64,000 nucleotides of DNA. Source: Saccharopolyspora oryzae (GTDB lineage Bacteria; Actinomycetota; Actinomycetes; Mycobacteriales; Pseudonocardiaceae). A program made the position numbers and the translations under genes. A model generated the notes under the pieces. It saw only the letters and a list, made by a program, of their open reading frames with translations, ran no database searches and had not been told where the DNA came from. Shown one piece after another: positions 41,757-50,962 of this stretch (its first letter is position 1; each line of letters opens with the position of its first letter). The stretch is taken from assembly GCF_027853915.1 (NCBI RefSeq), contig NZ_JAQGLA010000015.1:1-64000 (forward strand), read 5' to 3'.

Positions 41757-43970
41757 TCAGTCGCCGCGCTCGCCCCGGCCGGAGCCCCGCGCGCGCTCCC
41801 ACTTCGGCCGTTCCGGCGCTCCGGGGACGGGCGCGCCGGGCGACCGCTCGCCGGGGTTCGGCGACGGCAGGCGCAGCAGGTCGGGGTCCTCGGTGCGGTC
41901 CTCGAACAACCGCTCGTGCGCCACGATGTTGGTCGGCAGGCGGACCAGGGCCACCGTGCCTTCGCCCTCCGCCTCGCGCAGCTCCACCCTGATGCCGCGC
42001 CGGGAGGCCAGCACCGCCACCACGAACAGGCCGAGCCGGGAGTCGCCGCGCAGCGTGATGTCCTCGAACTTCGGCTTGCTGGCCAGCAGCACGTTCGCCT
42101 CGTCGCGCTCGGCCGGGCGCATGCCCATGCCCTCGTCCTCGATCCGCAGCAGCACGCCGCGCGGGGTGTCGCCGCAGTACACGTGCACCTTCGAGTTCGG
42201 TGCGGAGAACGACGTGGCGTTGTCCATGAGCTCGGCCAGCAGGTGGATCACCTCGCCCACCGCGGCGCCGATCACCGAGAGGTCCGGCGCGCGGTGCACC
42301 TGGATCCGGTCGAAGTGCTCGGTCTCGGCGACGGCCGCGCGCACCACGTCGGCCAGCCGCACCGGCTTGCGCCACTTCCGCCCCGCCTGGACCCCGGCGA
42401 GGACCACCAGGTTCTCGGCGTTGCGGCGGGCGCGGGTGGCCAGGTGGTCCAGCTCGAACAGCCCGGCCAGCCGCTCCGGGTGCTCCTCGTTGCGCTCCAT
42501 CCGGTCGAGCACCTTCAACTGGCGGTGCACCAGGCCCTGGTTGCGGTGCGCGATGCCGAGGAAGACCTTGTTGAACCCGGCCTTGGCGTGGTTCTCCTGC
42601 ACCGCGGCCGCCACCGCCGTGTGGTGCGCGGTGTTGAACGCGTCGGCGACCTGGCCGATCTCGTCGGTGCCGTAGTCCAGCGGCGCGAGCTCGGCCTCCA
42701 CGTCGACCTGCTCGCCGCGCTCGAGGCGGGACATGATGCCCGGCAGGCGTTCCCGGGCCAGCCGCAGCGTGTCGTCGCGCAGGCTGGTCAGCCTGGAGAC
42801 CAGCGTCCGGTCCACCAGGCTGCGGGCGGCGCGGGCGGCCAGCACGATGCCGATCAGCACGGCCACCAGCCCGCCCAGGCTGACGGCCAGCACTTCGAGG
42901 AGCCGGTTGTTGCCGTTGTCCAGGCTCAGCTCGATGCCTTCGCGGGCCTGCTGGACGGCGACTTCGACCAGCTGCTGGGACACCTCGGTGCTGACCCGCC
43001 CCCACGCGGCCGGATCCACCGAGGGCTCGCCCGGCCGCGGCGGGTTCTCGATCAGCGCGTTCTCGAACTCGGTCAGCTGGCGCCAGGCGTCGCTGGCGGT
43101 GAGCTGGCGCAGGAGTTCGGCGCCGCCCGGTTCCATGACGGGGAGGTTGGTGTCGAGCCGGGCGTGGTACGAGCCGACCAGGTGCGCGAACGTCACGTGC
43201 TCGCCGGGGCCGAACTGGCCGCTGGTCAGCGCCGCGCTGCCCAGCGACGCGGCCTGCGACATCCGATCGGCCGCCCGGAACACCTCGCTGCCGGCCAACC
43301 CGGCCTGGCCCGCCTTCGCGTCCGGGACGATCCGCGCCTGGGTGTCGAACAGGTCGGCCCACTTCTCGAGCAGCCGGTTGTAGTAGGCGAAGGCCTCCTG
43401 GCGCGACACCGCGCCGGAATCCATCCCAGCGCGCTGCCGCGGCAGCTCGGCCAGCAGAGATCCCAAGCCCCGGACCTGGTCGGCGATCACCTTCGGCGAG
43501 CCGGAGACCAGCTGGTCGAAGTTGGGGCGCGTGCGCGCCAGCGCCGCATCGGTCCGGGTGCGCTGGGCGGTCACGGCGCTGGGGTCGGTGTCCGGGCGGC
43601 TGAGGTGCTCCAGCTCGAGGCGGCGCTCCTCCTGCAACTCCATCAGGCTGTTCGCTGCCGGGATCGAGGCGTTCTGCACGCCGGTGGCGACCATCGTGGC
43701 GTAGTAGCCGTCGTAGATCGTCAGGGACGAGAACCCGAGCCACATGACCAGCAGGATCACGCTGGGCACCAGGCCGATGCGCGTCAGCCGGGCCCGGATC
43801 GTCTTGTACTCGCTCCCGGAACTGCTCGTCCGCGCCACAGTGCTCCGCAACCGTCGAACCGACCCAGTGCGCTCCCGTCGGGGAGGAGACCCCACTCCAC
43901 TCGGCCCAGGGCGAGGCGCCGGTTCGGCGGCGTCCCGCTCCCGCGGCCCCCGGCAGGATGACCGCACCAT
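41757..43970 (-). CDS. Sensor histidine kinase with NIT domain (CvnA-like)
   Basis: A membrane kinase of about 737 residues. Helix 1 (VPSVILLVMWLGFSSLTIY) and helix 2 (LLEVLAVSLGGLVAVLIGI) flank an extracytoplasmic nitrate/nitrite-sensing (NIT, PF08376) type domain with LMELQEERRLELEHLS. A HAMP segment, the helical region FLGIAHRNQGLVHRQLKVLD and an HATPase with ELMDNATSFSAP and EDEGMGM follow. This is the arrangement of actinomycete conservon kinases (CvnA), but the usual CvnB, C and D genes are not adjacent. ATG 43970 is the most plausible start; the frame is open to 44096. The tail is Pro/Gly/Arg-rich. Confidence 0.85.
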   Translation of the reverse strand: MVRSSCRGPRERDAAEPAPRPGPSGVGSPPRRERTGSVRRLRSTVARTSSSGSEYKTIRARLTRIGLVPSVILLVMWLGFSSLTIYDGYYATMVATGVQNASIPAANSLMELQEERRLELEHLSRPDTDPSAVTAQRTRTDAALARTRPNFDQLVSGSPKVIADQVRGLGSLLAELPRQRAGMDSGAVSRQEAFAYYNRLLEKWADLFDTQARIVPDAKAGQAGLAGSEVFRAADRMSQAASLGSAALTSGQFGPGEHVTFAHLVGSYHARLDTNLPVMEPGGAELLRQLTASDAWRQLTEFENALIENPPRPGEPSVDPAAWGRVSTEVSQQLVEVAVQQAREGIELSLDNGNNRLLEVLAVSLGGLVAVLIGIVLAARAARSLVDRTLVSRLTSLRDDTLRLARERLPGIMSRLERGEQVDVEAELAPLDYGTDEIGQVADAFNTAHHTAVAAAVQENHAKAGFNKVFLGIAHRNQGLVHRQLKVLDRMERNEEHPERLAGLFELDHLATRARRNAENLVVLAGVQAGRKWRKPVRLADVVRAAVAETEHFDRIQVHRAPDLSVIGAAVGEVIHLLAELMDNATSFSAPNSKVHVYCGDTPRGVLLRIEDEGMGMRPAERDEANVLLASKPKFEDITLRGDSRLGLFVVAVLASRRGIRVELREAEGEGTVALVRLPTNIVAHERLFEDRTEDPDLLRLPSPNPGERSPGAPVPGAPERPKWERARGSGRGERGD

Positions 43971-44134
43971 AGCACAGGGTGATCGAACGGCTACTCGAAT
44001 CCCACCGCGAAGACGGGAATCCGCTACCAGGAGCCCGCAGGCCCGGGCCTGCCGTCCGCATTCACCCGAAGACGACGAGTCACGGAGCGTGATCATCGCG
44101 GCCTAGCGCGGGACCGCTGATACGCCGTCCGGGG

Positions 44135-44180
44135 GTCGTGAGTGCGAAAACCGGTCGGAGCCGGTTCCCGCACTCACGAC
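44135..44180 (-). terminator. Terminator palindrome (GTGAGTGCG family)
   Basis: Arms GTCGTGAGTGCGAAAACCGG/CCGGTTCCCGCACTCACGAC, nearly perfect, with a 6-nt loop. It lies 4 bp past the stop of the holin-like gene on the minus strand. Confidence 0.7.
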
Positions 44181-44183
44181 ACC

Positions 44184-44609
44184 TCAGCGGCGGTAGTCCT
44201 CTTCAGGTGTCTGGGCCCGGCGGACGATGCCCGCCAGGGCGCTGCTGACGATCGTGACGATCAGGGCGCCCCAGAACGCCGGCCAGAATCCGTCCACGTG
44301 GAACGGCAGGCCCAGCCGACCGGCCAGGTAGCTGGTCAGCCAGAACAGCAGGGCGTTGACGACCAGTCCGAACAGACCGAGGGTCAGCAGGTAGAGCAGG
44401 CAGCCCAGGGTCTTGGCGATGGGCTTGAGCACCACGTTGACCATGCCGAAGATCACCGACACCGCGAGCAGGGTGAGCACCTTCGCGGTGGTGTCCTCCC
44501 CCGCCAGGTCGATTCCCGGCAGTGCGGTGGTGATCCACACCGCCACCATGGTGATCAGGAGCTGCAGCACGACTGCCACGGCGGGTCCCCCTAGGCGAAT
44601 TCCGGTCAT
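44184..44609 (-). CDS. Phage-holin-4-2-type membrane protein (PF04020-like)
   Basis: A 141-residue protein with four predicted helices: VAVVLQLLITMVAVWITTAL, VLTLLAVSVIFGMVNVVLKPI, LLYLLTLGLFGLVVNALLFW and the C-terminal FWGALIVTIVSSALAGIV. The VNVVLKPIAK between helices 2 and 3 is the conserved block of these small bacterial membrane proteins, which are named holin-like but are chromosomal and of unknown role. It follows the Ppx/GppA-type gene by 50 bp. Confidence 0.87.
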   Translation of the reverse strand: MTGIRLGGPAVAVVLQLLITMVAVWITTALPGIDLAGEDTTAKVLTLLAVSVIFGMVNVVLKPIAKTLGCLLYLLTLGLFGLVVNALLFWLTSYLAGRLGLPFHVDGFWPAFWGALIVTIVSSALAGIVRRAQTPEEDYRR

Positions 44610-44659
44610 GAACGAAACCGACGCTACCGGCATTCCGGGATCTCCCGCCGCCGCCGAGG

Positions 44660-45622
44660 TCAGCGGAACAGCGTCGTCATCAGCCCTCGGACGTCGCCGC
44701 TGTCGCCGTGGGCCTCGGCGAACCGGAAGACCAGGCCTTCCCGCAGGCCCCAGGGGCAGATCTCCAGCTCGTCCACGCCGATCGCGCTCAGGATGAGGTC
44801 CGCCACGATCGCCCCGGCCAGGATGCGGCGGGCGCGGCTGCGCGAAACGCCGGGCAGCGCCGCGCGCTGGGACTGGTCGAGCTCGGCCAGCCGGGGGATC
44901 CAGGGGCGCAGCTTGGCGCGCGAGAGGCGGTCGGGGTGGCGGGCGAGCTTGCCCGGCGAGCTCTCGGTGAGCACCGCCAGCTGCCGCAGCACCTTCGACA
45001 GCGCCACCGGATGCCCCAGGTCCCGCTCGGCGAACCCGCGCAGCGAGCGCGGGATGGTGCGGCGCACGGCCTCGACCAGCTCGTCGACCTGTTCCGGGCG
45101 CGGCGGGTCGTCCGGCAGGTACTGCCTGGTCAGCCGGACCGCGCCGATGGGGAGCGAGACCACCTCGTCGGGTCCGAGGTCCACCCCGGTGGACACGTCG
45201 ATGGTGCCGCCGCCGATGTCCACGGCGGTCATGGGTGCACCGCAACGCGCGTGCCAGCGCCGGGCCGCGTGGTAGGTGACCGCGGCTTCGTCGCGGGGGC
45301 TGAGCACGCCGATCCGGACCCCGGCGGCGTCGCTGAGCTCCTCGCGCAGTCGCGTGCCGTTGGCCGCATCGCGCACCGCCGACGTGCCGAACGCGACCAG
45401 CGCGTCCGGTCGCTGGTCCGCCGCGGCGCGCACGCAGTGCTGCACCGCTCGCACGGCGTGCTCCACGCCGCGCTCGTCGACCACGCCGTCGGTGCCCGTG
45501 CGTTCGGCAAGGCGGGTGCGGGCCTTCACGCTCCAGTCCGCGCGCGGGATCCGGGAGCGGTCGAGGTCGACGATCTCCAGGCGCGCAGCGGTGGATCCGA
45601 TGTCCAGCAGAGCAAGTTTCAT
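44660..45622 (-). CDS. Ppx/GppA-family exopolyphosphatase-like protein
   Basis: A 320-residue ASKHA-fold protein. LLDIGSTAARLEIVD (phosphate 1 loop), FGTSAVRDAANG, the central TAVDIGGGTIDVSTG (phosphate 2 loop) and LAGAIVADLILSAIGV match the actinobacterial Ppx/GppA group of about 310-320 residues (Ppx1/Ppx2), which hydrolyses short polyphosphate or pppGpp. In the usual motif the glutamate of DIGGGSTE is replaced here by DIGGGTID. It may share a transcript with the holin-like gene. Confidence 0.87.
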   Translation of the reverse strand: MKLALLDIGSTAARLEIVDLDRSRIPRADWSVKARTRLAERTGTDGVVDERGVEHAVRAVQHCVRAAADQRPDALVAFGTSAVRDAANGTRLREELSDAAGVRIGVLSPRDEAAVTYHAARRWHARCGAPMTAVDIGGGTIDVSTGVDLGPDEVVSLPIGAVRLTRQYLPDDPPRPEQVDELVEAVRRTIPRSLRGFAERDLGHPVALSKVLRQLAVLTESSPGKLARHPDRLSRAKLRPWIPRLAELDQSQRAALPGVSRSRARRILAGAIVADLILSAIGVDELEICPWGLREGLVFRFAEAHGDSGDVRGLMTTLFR

Positions 45623-45869
45623 GCCCGGCCCACCCGCGCACCACGCGCCCGGTTCGGCGCTGTGGCGGTTTCGAGGGACGGCATGCTCCCATTGTCGGGG
45701 CCCGAACGACGGGAAAACCCGTCAAATCGACCTTTTCCTGAGATCTCGATCACAATCGAGCCGGTTCCGGGCGATTCCCGCCGGACCGTACTCGGCGGTA
45801 ACCTCGGGACAACCTCGGCGGCGTGGCCGACTGGACATCGCCGCTGCCGCAAACCGGAAGGGACGGCCG

Positions 45870-46916
45870 ATGCGCATCGGGATGCCGCTGAACTACAGCG
45901 GAGGCTTCAAGGAAACCGTCGACGACCTGGCCACCTACGAGAAGGCCGGGCTGGACATCGTCTACGTCCCGGAGGCCTACTCGTACGACGCGGTCAGCCA
46001 GATGGGCTTCATCGCCGCTCGCACCGAACGCCTGGAGATCGCCTCCGGCATCCTCCAGATCTACACCCGCACGCCCAGCCTGACCGCGATGACCGCGGCG
46101 GGCATGGACTTCGTCTCCGACGGCCGCTTCACGCTGGGCATCGGCGCGTCCGGGCCGCAGGTCATCGAGGGCTTCCACGGCGTGCCGTACCACGCTCCGC
46201 TGGGCCGGACCCGCGAGATCGTGGAGATCTGCCGCCAGGTGTGGCGCCGGGAGAAGGTGGAGCACAGCGGCAAGCACTACAACATCCCCTTGCCCGCCGA
46301 GCAGGGCACCGGGCTGGGCAAGCCGCTGAAGCTGATCAACCACCCGGTGCGCGAGCGGATCCCGATCATGATCGCCGCGATCGGGCCGAAGAACGTCGAG
46401 CTGGTCGCCGAGATCGCCGAGGGCTGGGAACCGATCTTCTACCTGCCGGAGAAGGCGGGCGAGGTCTGGGGCGAGCCGCTGGCCGCGGGCAAGGCCAAGC
46501 GCGACGCATCGCTGCCGCCGCTCGACGTGGTCGCCCAGGCCCCGCTGGCCATCGGCGAGGACGTGGCGGACCTGCTGGAATTCGTCCGACCGGTCCTCGC
46601 GCTCTACATCGGCGGCATGGGCGCGAAGGGCAAGAACTTCTACAACAACCTCGCCCGCCGCTACGGCTACGAGGCCGAGGCGGAGCTGATCCAGGACCTC
46701 TACCTCAGCGGGCGCAAGGAGGAGGCGGCCGCGGCGGTGCCGCAGGACCTCCTGGAGAAGACCGCCCTGGTCGGCCCGGAGAGCCACGTCAAGGAACGCC
46801 TGGCGGCCCTGAAGGAGTCCGGCGTGACCACCCTCAACGTCACGCCCCTCGCCGGCGACGGCCCGGAGAAGGCCAAGCTCATCGAGCGGGTCAAGCAGCT
46901 CGCCACCGACATCTGA
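45870..46916 (+). CDS. LLM-class F420-dependent oxidoreductase
   Basis: A 348-residue luciferase-like TIM-barrel enzyme. MRIGMPLNYSGGFKETVDDL starts the barrel. YVPEAYSYDAVSQMGFIAA, TLGIGASGPQVIEGFHG and IMIAAIGPKNVELVAEIAEGW are the coenzyme-binding segments of F420-dependent members. It should perform hydride transfer using F420, common in actinobacteria; the substrate is unknown. The ATG follows GGAAGGGACGG. It is divergent from the Ppx/GppA gene and ends at a palindrome shared with the MFS gene. Confidence 0.9.
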   Translation: MRIGMPLNYSGGFKETVDDLATYEKAGLDIVYVPEAYSYDAVSQMGFIAARTERLEIASGILQIYTRTPSLTAMTAAGMDFVSDGRFTLGIGASGPQVIEGFHGVPYHAPLGRTREIVEICRQVWRREKVEHSGKHYNIPLPAEQGTGLGKPLKLINHPVRERIPIMIAAIGPKNVELVAEIAEGWEPIFYLPEKAGEVWGEPLAAGKAKRDASLPPLDVVAQAPLAIGEDVADLLEFVRPVLALYIGGMGAKGKNFYNNLARRYGYEAEAELIQDLYLSGRKEEAAAAVPQDLLEKTALVGPESHVKERLAALKESGVTTLNVTPLAGDGPEKAKLIERVKQLATDI

Positions 46917-46932
46917 TCACCAGGTTCGGCGT

Positions 46933-46968
46933 GGGTGCGCAGCAGTGCTCCAGCACCGCTGCGCACCC
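46933..46968. terminator. Bidirectional terminator palindrome
   Basis: Arms GGGTGCGCAGCAGTGCT/AGCACCGCTGCGCACCC with a G-T type mismatch and a 2-nt centre. It lies between the convergent F420 oxidoreductase (stop 46916) and MFS gene (stop 46985). It is preceded by CGT, giving CGTGGGTGCG as in the GTGAGTGCG family. Confidence 0.7.
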
Positions 46969-46984
46969 GCGGCGGGGTCCTTCG

Positions 46985-48328
46985 TCAGGACTCCGTGACG
47001 GCACGTCGAGGTTGAGGCGCCGGGGCCGACTTCGGGCGGGTTTCGCGGAGCAGGAGGGTCGAGGCGAGGGTGCACAGGCCCATCAGGAGCAGGTAGGCCG
47101 AGACCGAGGACGAGGTGCCCGTCGCCGCCAGCAGGGCCGTCATGATGAACGGGGTTCCACCGCTGACCAGGATCGCCGCCAGCTGGTAGGCCAGGGACGC
47201 TCCGGAGTAGCGCACCCGCGGTTCGAACAGCTCGCTGAGGTAGGCCGCCAGCGGACCGTAGGTCAGGCTCGAGCCGACGCTGCCCACCGAGGCCGCGATC
47301 GCCACGCCGAGCACGGTGGCGGTGTCGACCAGCCAGAAGAACGGGAACGCCCACAGCACCAGCAGTCCGGCACCGGCGAGGATCAGCGGGCGGCGACCCC
47401 AGCGGTCCGACAGCGCGCCGCTGAGGAAGATCACGAACACGCCGACCAGCGAGGACACCAGCGAGATCGTCAGCAGCGTCTGGCGCGGCATGCCGAGCTC
47501 GCGGGTGCCGTAGTCCAGCAGTCCCGAGATGCTGATGTAGAAGATCGAGTTGGTGGCGAACAGCAGTCCGGCGCCGAGCAGCACCGTGCGCTTGCGGGTG
47601 CGCAGCACCTCCATCAGCGGCGCCCGCACGACCTGCTCGTCCCGCTTCTCCTTGCGCTCCTGCAGTTCCCGGAACACCGGGGTGTCCTCGATCCTGAGCT
47701 GGATGAACAGCACCACCGGCGCCAGCGCGGCGCTGGCCAGGAACGGGATCCGCCAGCCCCAGGACAGGAACATCTCCTGGCTCATCGCGGCACCGACCGC
47801 GAGGAACACGACGTTGCCCATGATCACGCCCAGCGGGACGCCCATCTGGCCGAAGGTGCCCGCCATGCCCCGGCGTCGGCCCTCGGAGTTCTCGGTCAGC
47901 AGCAGCACGATCCCGCCCCACTGCCCGCCGACCGCGATGCCCTGCAGGAACCGCAGCGTCACCAGCAGGATCGGGGCGGCCACGCCGATGCTCGACGCGC
48001 CGGGCAGCAGGCCGATCAGGAAGGTCGCCGCGCCCATCATGACCAGGCAGGTCACCACTGCGGGCTTGCGGCCGATCTTGTCGCCGAGGTGGCCGAAGAT
48101 CAGCCCGCCGATCGGCCGGGCGATGAACCCGGCCCAGAAGGTGGCGAAGGACAGCAGCACGCCGATCAGCGGGCTGGCGCCGGGGAAGAACAAGTGGCCG
48201 AAGACCAGTGCTGCGGCGGTGGCGTAGATGAAGAAGTCGTACCACTCGATGGAACTGGCGATCAGGGCTGCGAACAGCAGTTTCTTGGGTGTTCCTTGGG
48301 CTTTCTCAGCTGGTGCACCGGCAGTCAT
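46985..48328 (-). CDS. MFS transporter, metabolite:H+ symporter (MHS) family
   Basis: A 447-residue 12-helix transporter. IEWYDFFIYATAAALVFGHLFF in helix 1, RPIGGLIFGHLGDKIGRK between helices 2 and 3, and GIAVGGQWGGIVLLLTEN in helix 4 are diagnostic of the MHS family (shikimate, citrate, alpha-ketoglutarate or betaine importers). The ATG 48328 has a basic N-terminus after it. The substrate is unknown. It is convergent with the F420 oxidoreductase gene. Confidence 0.9.
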   Translation of the reverse strand: MTAGAPAEKAQGTPKKLLFAALIASSIEWYDFFIYATAAALVFGHLFFPGASPLIGVLLSFATFWAGFIARPIGGLIFGHLGDKIGRKPAVVTCLVMMGAATFLIGLLPGASSIGVAAPILLVTLRFLQGIAVGGQWGGIVLLLTENSEGRRRGMAGTFGQMGVPLGVIMGNVVFLAVGAAMSQEMFLSWGWRIPFLASAALAPVVLFIQLRIEDTPVFRELQERKEKRDEQVVRAPLMEVLRTRKRTVLLGAGLLFATNSIFYISISGLLDYGTRELGMPRQTLLTISLVSSLVGVFVIFLSGALSDRWGRRPLILAGAGLLVLWAFPFFWLVDTATVLGVAIAASVGSVGSSLTYGPLAAYLSELFEPRVRYSGASLAYQLAAILVSGGTPFIMTALLAATGTSSSVSAYLLLMGLCTLASTLLLRETRPKSAPAPQPRRAVTES

Positions 48329-48476
48329 CGGCGGGCTCCCTGGGCTGGACTACTGAGGACGAAGATCACGATCAGACCGACTGGTTGGTATGACTGTGAT
48401 GTGCGTCTCCCCAGCCGTCAAGACCGATTTCGCATCGAGACGGAAGCCGTATCAGTGCCCGATTCGCACCACCGGC

Positions 48477-49442
48477 TCAGCCGGCGTTGAGCACCCGGAC
48501 CGGTTCCCCCTGCATGTAGGCGGCGATGCATTCGACGGTGTCGGCGTAGAAGGCCCGGTAGGTGTTCTCGGTGACGTACCCCAGGTGCGGGGTGAGCACC
48601 GTCCGCGGCGTGCTGCGCCACGGGTCGTCCGCCGGCAGCGGCTCCTGGGCGAACACGTCGATGCCCGCCCCGGCCAACCGGCCCTCGCGCAGCGCGGCCT
48701 GGAGCGCCGCTTCGTCGACGATCGGCCCGCGCGAGGTGTTGATCAGGTACGCGGTCGGCCGCATCAGGGCCAGCTCGGCGGCACCGACCAGTCCCCGGGT
48801 CCGCTTGCTGAGCACGGTGTGGATGGTCAGCACGTCGGACGCGGCGAACAGCTCGTCCTTGTCCACCCGCCGCGCACCGGCCGCCGCCGCTGCTTCGTCG
48901 GTGAGGTTCTGGCTCCAGGCGATCACGTCCATGCCGAACGCCCGGCCGACGGTGGCGACCTGCGAGCCCAGCCGCCCCAGCCCGAGCACGCCCAGCGTCC
49001 GGCCGTCGACCTCGACGCCGACGCCGCCCTGCCAGCCGCCTTCCCGGATCAGCCGGTCCTCCTCGGGGATCTTGCGCAGCAGCGCGAAGATCAGGCCCCA
49101 GGTCAGCTCGGCGGTCGGCGCCCACGCGCGGTCCGATTCACCGCTGCCGGTGCCGGAGACGACGATGCCCAGCTCGCTCGCGGCCCGCATGTCGATCGCG
49201 GCGTTGCGCATGCCGGTGGTCACCAGCAGCTTCAGGTTCGGCAGCGCAGCGAGCACTTCGCGCGGGAACCGGGTGCGCTCGCGCATCGCGGCGACCACCT
49301 CGAAGGGCGCCAGCCTGCGCACCAGCTCGTCCGGGTCCTCGACGTGCTCGTGGAAGAACTCGACCTGAGCGGACAGCGAATCCCACTCCGCGTAGTCGCG
49401 AGCAACACCCTGGTAGTCGTCCAAAACCGCAACCCGAACCAT
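48477..49442 (-). CDS. D-2-hydroxyacid dehydrogenase family protein
   Basis: A 321-residue NAD-dependent dehydrogenase. The nucleotide motif is TLGVLGLGRLGSQVA (about 148-162). The catalytic set is visible as the arginine in INTSRGPIVDE, the glutamate in GIDVFAQEPLP and the histidine in LTPHLGYVTENTY. The family includes phosphoglycerate, glyoxylate and formate dehydrogenases; this C-terminus resembles the group annotated simply as D-2-hydroxyacid dehydrogenase. It stands alone, 149 bp downstream (on its strand, upstream) of the MFS gene start. Confidence 0.9.
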   Translation of the reverse strand: MVRVAVLDDYQGVARDYAEWDSLSAQVEFFHEHVEDPDELVRRLAPFEVVAAMRERTRFPREVLAALPNLKLLVTTGMRNAAIDMRAASELGIVVSGTGSGESDRAWAPTAELTWGLIFALLRKIPEEDRLIREGGWQGGVGVEVDGRTLGVLGLGRLGSQVATVGRAFGMDVIAWSQNLTDEAAAAAGARRVDKDELFAASDVLTIHTVLSKRTRGLVGAAELALMRPTAYLINTSRGPIVDEAALQAALREGRLAGAGIDVFAQEPLPADDPWRSTPRTVLTPHLGYVTENTYRAFYADTVECIAAYMQGEPVRVLNAG

Positions 49443-49571
49443 GCCGCCGATCCTAATGATGTTCTCCGGGCCCGGTCTGCGCGGCGGCGCCGGTCGTTCT
49501 TCGCGACCACCGGGGATTAAGGGATCGATTCCTGATCGCGCCGGGCCCTGATTTCACGAGAGACTGTCGGC

Positions 49572-50318
49572 GTGACTTCGACGCTGCTGCACCTGCTGCC
49601 GCTGAGCACCTTCCACGCCGACCGCAGCTCGCCGATCCGTGCCGCCAGCCTCCACACCGAAGGTTTCGTGCACTGCTCGCCGGACTCCCGCACCGCGCTC
49701 GCCGTCGCCAACACCTTGTTCCGGCCGGCGACCGAACCGATGATCGCGCTCGAACTCGACCCGACGAAGCTCTCCGCGCCCGTGCGCTGGGAAGCCGCCA
49801 ACCCCTCCCCGCCCGACGGCGTCCCCGCCGACCAGCTGTTCCCGCACGTCTACGGTCCGCTGGAGCGGGGTGCGGTGATCGGGGTCCGCTACGCGCGGCG
49901 CGACGTCGCGGGCGACTTCGTGTCCCTGGAGACGCGCAGCCGCACCGCCGAGGAGTTCGACCTGCTGCCGCACCCGTCGGGCGGCTGGTTCCGGCGCACC
50001 TGGACCAGCCCGAACGGCGATGCCCAGCCGGCGGCGTCGGCGAGCTACTTCCTGCTGCCGCCCGCGCAGCAATCGGCTTGGCGCGCGGTGGATTCCGACG
50101 TGGTCTGGCTGTGGCACCGGGGCGGACCGCTGACGCTGCTGCTGGGCGGCGACGGGCCGGAGGCCTCGGCCGACATCGAGCGGATCGTGCTGGGCGCGGG
50201 CGCCGGGCAGTCGCCGCAGCTGGTCGTCCCGGCCGGGACCTGGTTCCGGGCGCGGGCCGCCGCAACGGTCGAAACGCTGGTCAGCTGCGTTGCTTCACCC
50301 GGCTTCGAACCGCTGTAG
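49572..50318 (+). CDS. DUF952 domain fused to a cupin_5 (DUF985) domain
   Basis: A 248-residue two-domain protein. Residues 1-105 match DUF952 (GFVHCSPDSRTALAVANTLF and PHVYGPLERGAVIGV), an ADP-ribosyltransferase-like small fold. Residues about 108-248 match the cupin_5/DUF985 type: GWFRRTWTSP, SASYFLLPPAQQSAWR, WLWHRGGPLTLLLGGDG, LVVPAGTWFRA and SCVASPGFEP. Both occur separately elsewhere. The fusion suggests a joint but unknown role. The GTG start is short of a strong ribosome site. The 3' end overlaps the opposite small gene by 38 bp. Confidence 0.82.
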   Translation: MTSTLLHLLPLSTFHADRSSPIRAASLHTEGFVHCSPDSRTALAVANTLFRPATEPMIALELDPTKLSAPVRWEAANPSPPDGVPADQLFPHVYGPLERGAVIGVRYARRDVAGDFVSLETRSRTAEEFDLLPHPSGGWFRRTWTSPNGDAQPAASASYFLLPPAQQSAWRAVDSDVVWLWHRGGPLTLLLGGDGPEASADIERIVLGAGAGQSPQLVVPAGTWFRARAAATVETLVSCVASPGFEPL

Positions 50319-50580
50319 GCCGGTCGAAGCCGCCCCGCTGGCCGGGCTTGCGCATGGCTCCCGGACCGCCCACCGACGCCCGGCGCGGGGCCGGGATGAC
50401 GTCGCGCCACCGGAAGGCGGGCAGGTGGGGTCTGGTGGCCGGGCGGCGGTGCCGACCTCGGGCGGGCGTGCGCGGGCCGAGCATCCGGTGCTCGACCCAG
50501 GACATCACGATCGGCGAGGCGAGGAGCGCGCCGATTCCGATCGACGCGGCCAACGCGAATCCAGCCAGCGAGTTGATCAC
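50281..50580 (-). CDS. Small single-pass membrane protein, unknown
   Basis: A 99-residue frame with strong third-position GC bias over its length, supporting real coding. It starts at GTG 50580 after GGGGGGTGGG. The N-terminal 30 residues contain one hydrophobic helix (NSLAGFALAASIGIGALLASPIV), followed by a basic, proline- and arginine-rich cytoplasmic tail. No family is recognised. It overlaps the 3' end of the convergent DUF952 gene. Confidence 0.5.
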   Translation of the reverse strand: MINSLAGFALAASIGIGALLASPIVMSWVEHRMLGPRTPARGRHRRPATRPHLPAFRWRDVIPAPRRASVGGPGAMRKPGQRGGFDRPTAVRSRVKQRS

Positions 50581-50962
50581 CGGCACCCACCCCCCGTTTG
50601 TGTTGCACCGGGCCACCTCGTGCTCGGCGGCGGATGCGACCGCGCCGACCGGCACCGCACCGTTGCGGGTGACGGGGGCCCTTTCGATTCACGGTAGGTC
50701 CGGCTGGTCGGAGCCGCTGGGCACGCACCGCCCGGGTCGCCCGAACAGGTGAGATCGGATTCGGGTCCCTTGATCGGGCGGAATGCGCGTTTCCGGCGCT
50801 ACCATCGGTTGTCGAGGAGTCCGCCCGCCACCAGCGGTGTGACCTGGCCCGCGACCGGGCAACCGAGCGGCAGCGGGGTGCGTGTTCGGCACCAGCCGCC
50901 TGATTTCCGACGAGCGCAGTTCGCATCGGGACGGACCGCGAGCACGGGGAGGTATTCGGGTC
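50581..50962. other. Divergent intergenic region
   Basis: No convincing gene. It carries the divergent promoters of the small membrane-protein gene at 50580 and the membrane-protein gene at 50963. I see no clear operator. Confidence 0.35.
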
